59,040 nt of DNA from Loigolactobacillus jiayinensis (GTDB lineage Bacteria > Bacillota > Bacilli > Lactobacillales > Lactobacillaceae), in the NCBI RefSeq assembly GCF_003946445.1, contig NZ_RHOF01000022.1:1-59040 (forward strand). The letters run 5' to 3'. The notes under the pieces are model-generated. The model saw only the letters and a list, made by a program, of their open reading frames with translations, had not been told where the DNA came from and did not search any database. Position numbers and translations under genes: made by a program. Numbering within the stretch: position 1 is the stretch's first letter; each line of letters begins with the position of its first letter. Below, piece by piece: positions 59,012 to 59,040 of this stretch.

Positions 59012-59040
59012 TAGCTAATTTTAGGCAGAATTGGAAATTA
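58989..59040 (+). mobile_element. End of an insertion sequence (same element as at the left edge)
   Basis: Begins GGCTCTTTGTCAAATCC and continues out of the window; exact reverse complement of bases 4-55. Its insertion disrupts the ATPase-like gene. No target duplication can be checked since the other side is outside the window. Confidence 0.65.

Overview
The window is a stretch of core chromosome from a low-GC Gram-positive bacterium of the family Lactobacillaceae. This follows from the gene content and from Firmicute-style signals: strong AGGAGG-type ribosome binding sites, TTGACA/TATAAT promoters, CcpA (cre), Rex, LexA/DinR and CIRCE operators, and a T-box. Conserved Firmicute gene strings include alaS-ireB-ruvX-yrzB, mutS2-trxA, ymdB-ylbF family-mutS-mutL, ruvA-ruvB-queA-tgt-yajC and groES-groEL. 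An adhE gene, a mid-pathway diaminopimelate (acetyl) branch and a folate cluster agree with a lactobacillus. The genus cannot be fixed from the sequence alone. No tRNA, rRNA, CRISPR array or prophage was seen.

Layout. Positions 1-93 and 58989-59040 are ends of the same insertion sequence (probably ISL3 family). They are exact inverted copies over 52 bases, so the window looks like a segment (perhaps an assembly contig) bounded by IS copies in opposite orientation. From left to right: a secreted NlpC/P60 cell-wall hydrolase with an Ala/Ser/Thr linker; a DtxR-type metalloregulator; luxS; a LOG-family protein; a folate operon (folP-folB-folK-folE-folC-RdgB-like NTPase); a lysine/peptidoglycan group (dapH, dapL, the CBS protein cbpB, a fused RNase PH/RdgB, murI); yslB; a polysaccharide deacetylase; trxA, mutS2, cvpA, zapA; the alaS group; an unrecognised gene; cshB, an NrnA-like phosphoesterase, a YtoI-like regulator; dinB; zwf; adhE. 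Then yajC-tgt, a 6S-like RNA on the opposite strand, queA-ruvB-ruvA, maf-mutL-mutS, ylbF-family, ymdB, kimA, groEL-groES, a CPBP protease, pgi, a GRP sugar transporter, a VanZ protein, an LtaS-type sulfatase, an FtsX-like permease and a degenerate ABC ATPase that is cut by the right-hand IS.

How the genes work together. Cell-wall functions recur: precursor supply (murI, dapH, dapL), modification and turnover (deacetylase, NlpC/P60), lipoteichoic acid synthesis (LtaS-like) and division (zapA). Genome maintenance is also dense (mutS, mutL, mutS2, ruvAB with a LexA-like box, dinB, RdgB). Fermentation genes (adhE, zwf, pgi) carry redox and catabolite control; adhE has two Rex-like operators and a cre. 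Two likely cyclic-di-AMP effectors, cbpB and kimA, are present.

Most unusual items: the pseudo-ATPase/FtsX pair at the right edge; a nested 110-bp inverted-repeat element between groES and groEL; a 6S-like RNA whose promoter overlaps a cre-like palindrome; and a palindromic motif shared by the sugar transporter promoter and the pseudo-ATPase leader. All calls are made by reading the sequence; no database search was run.
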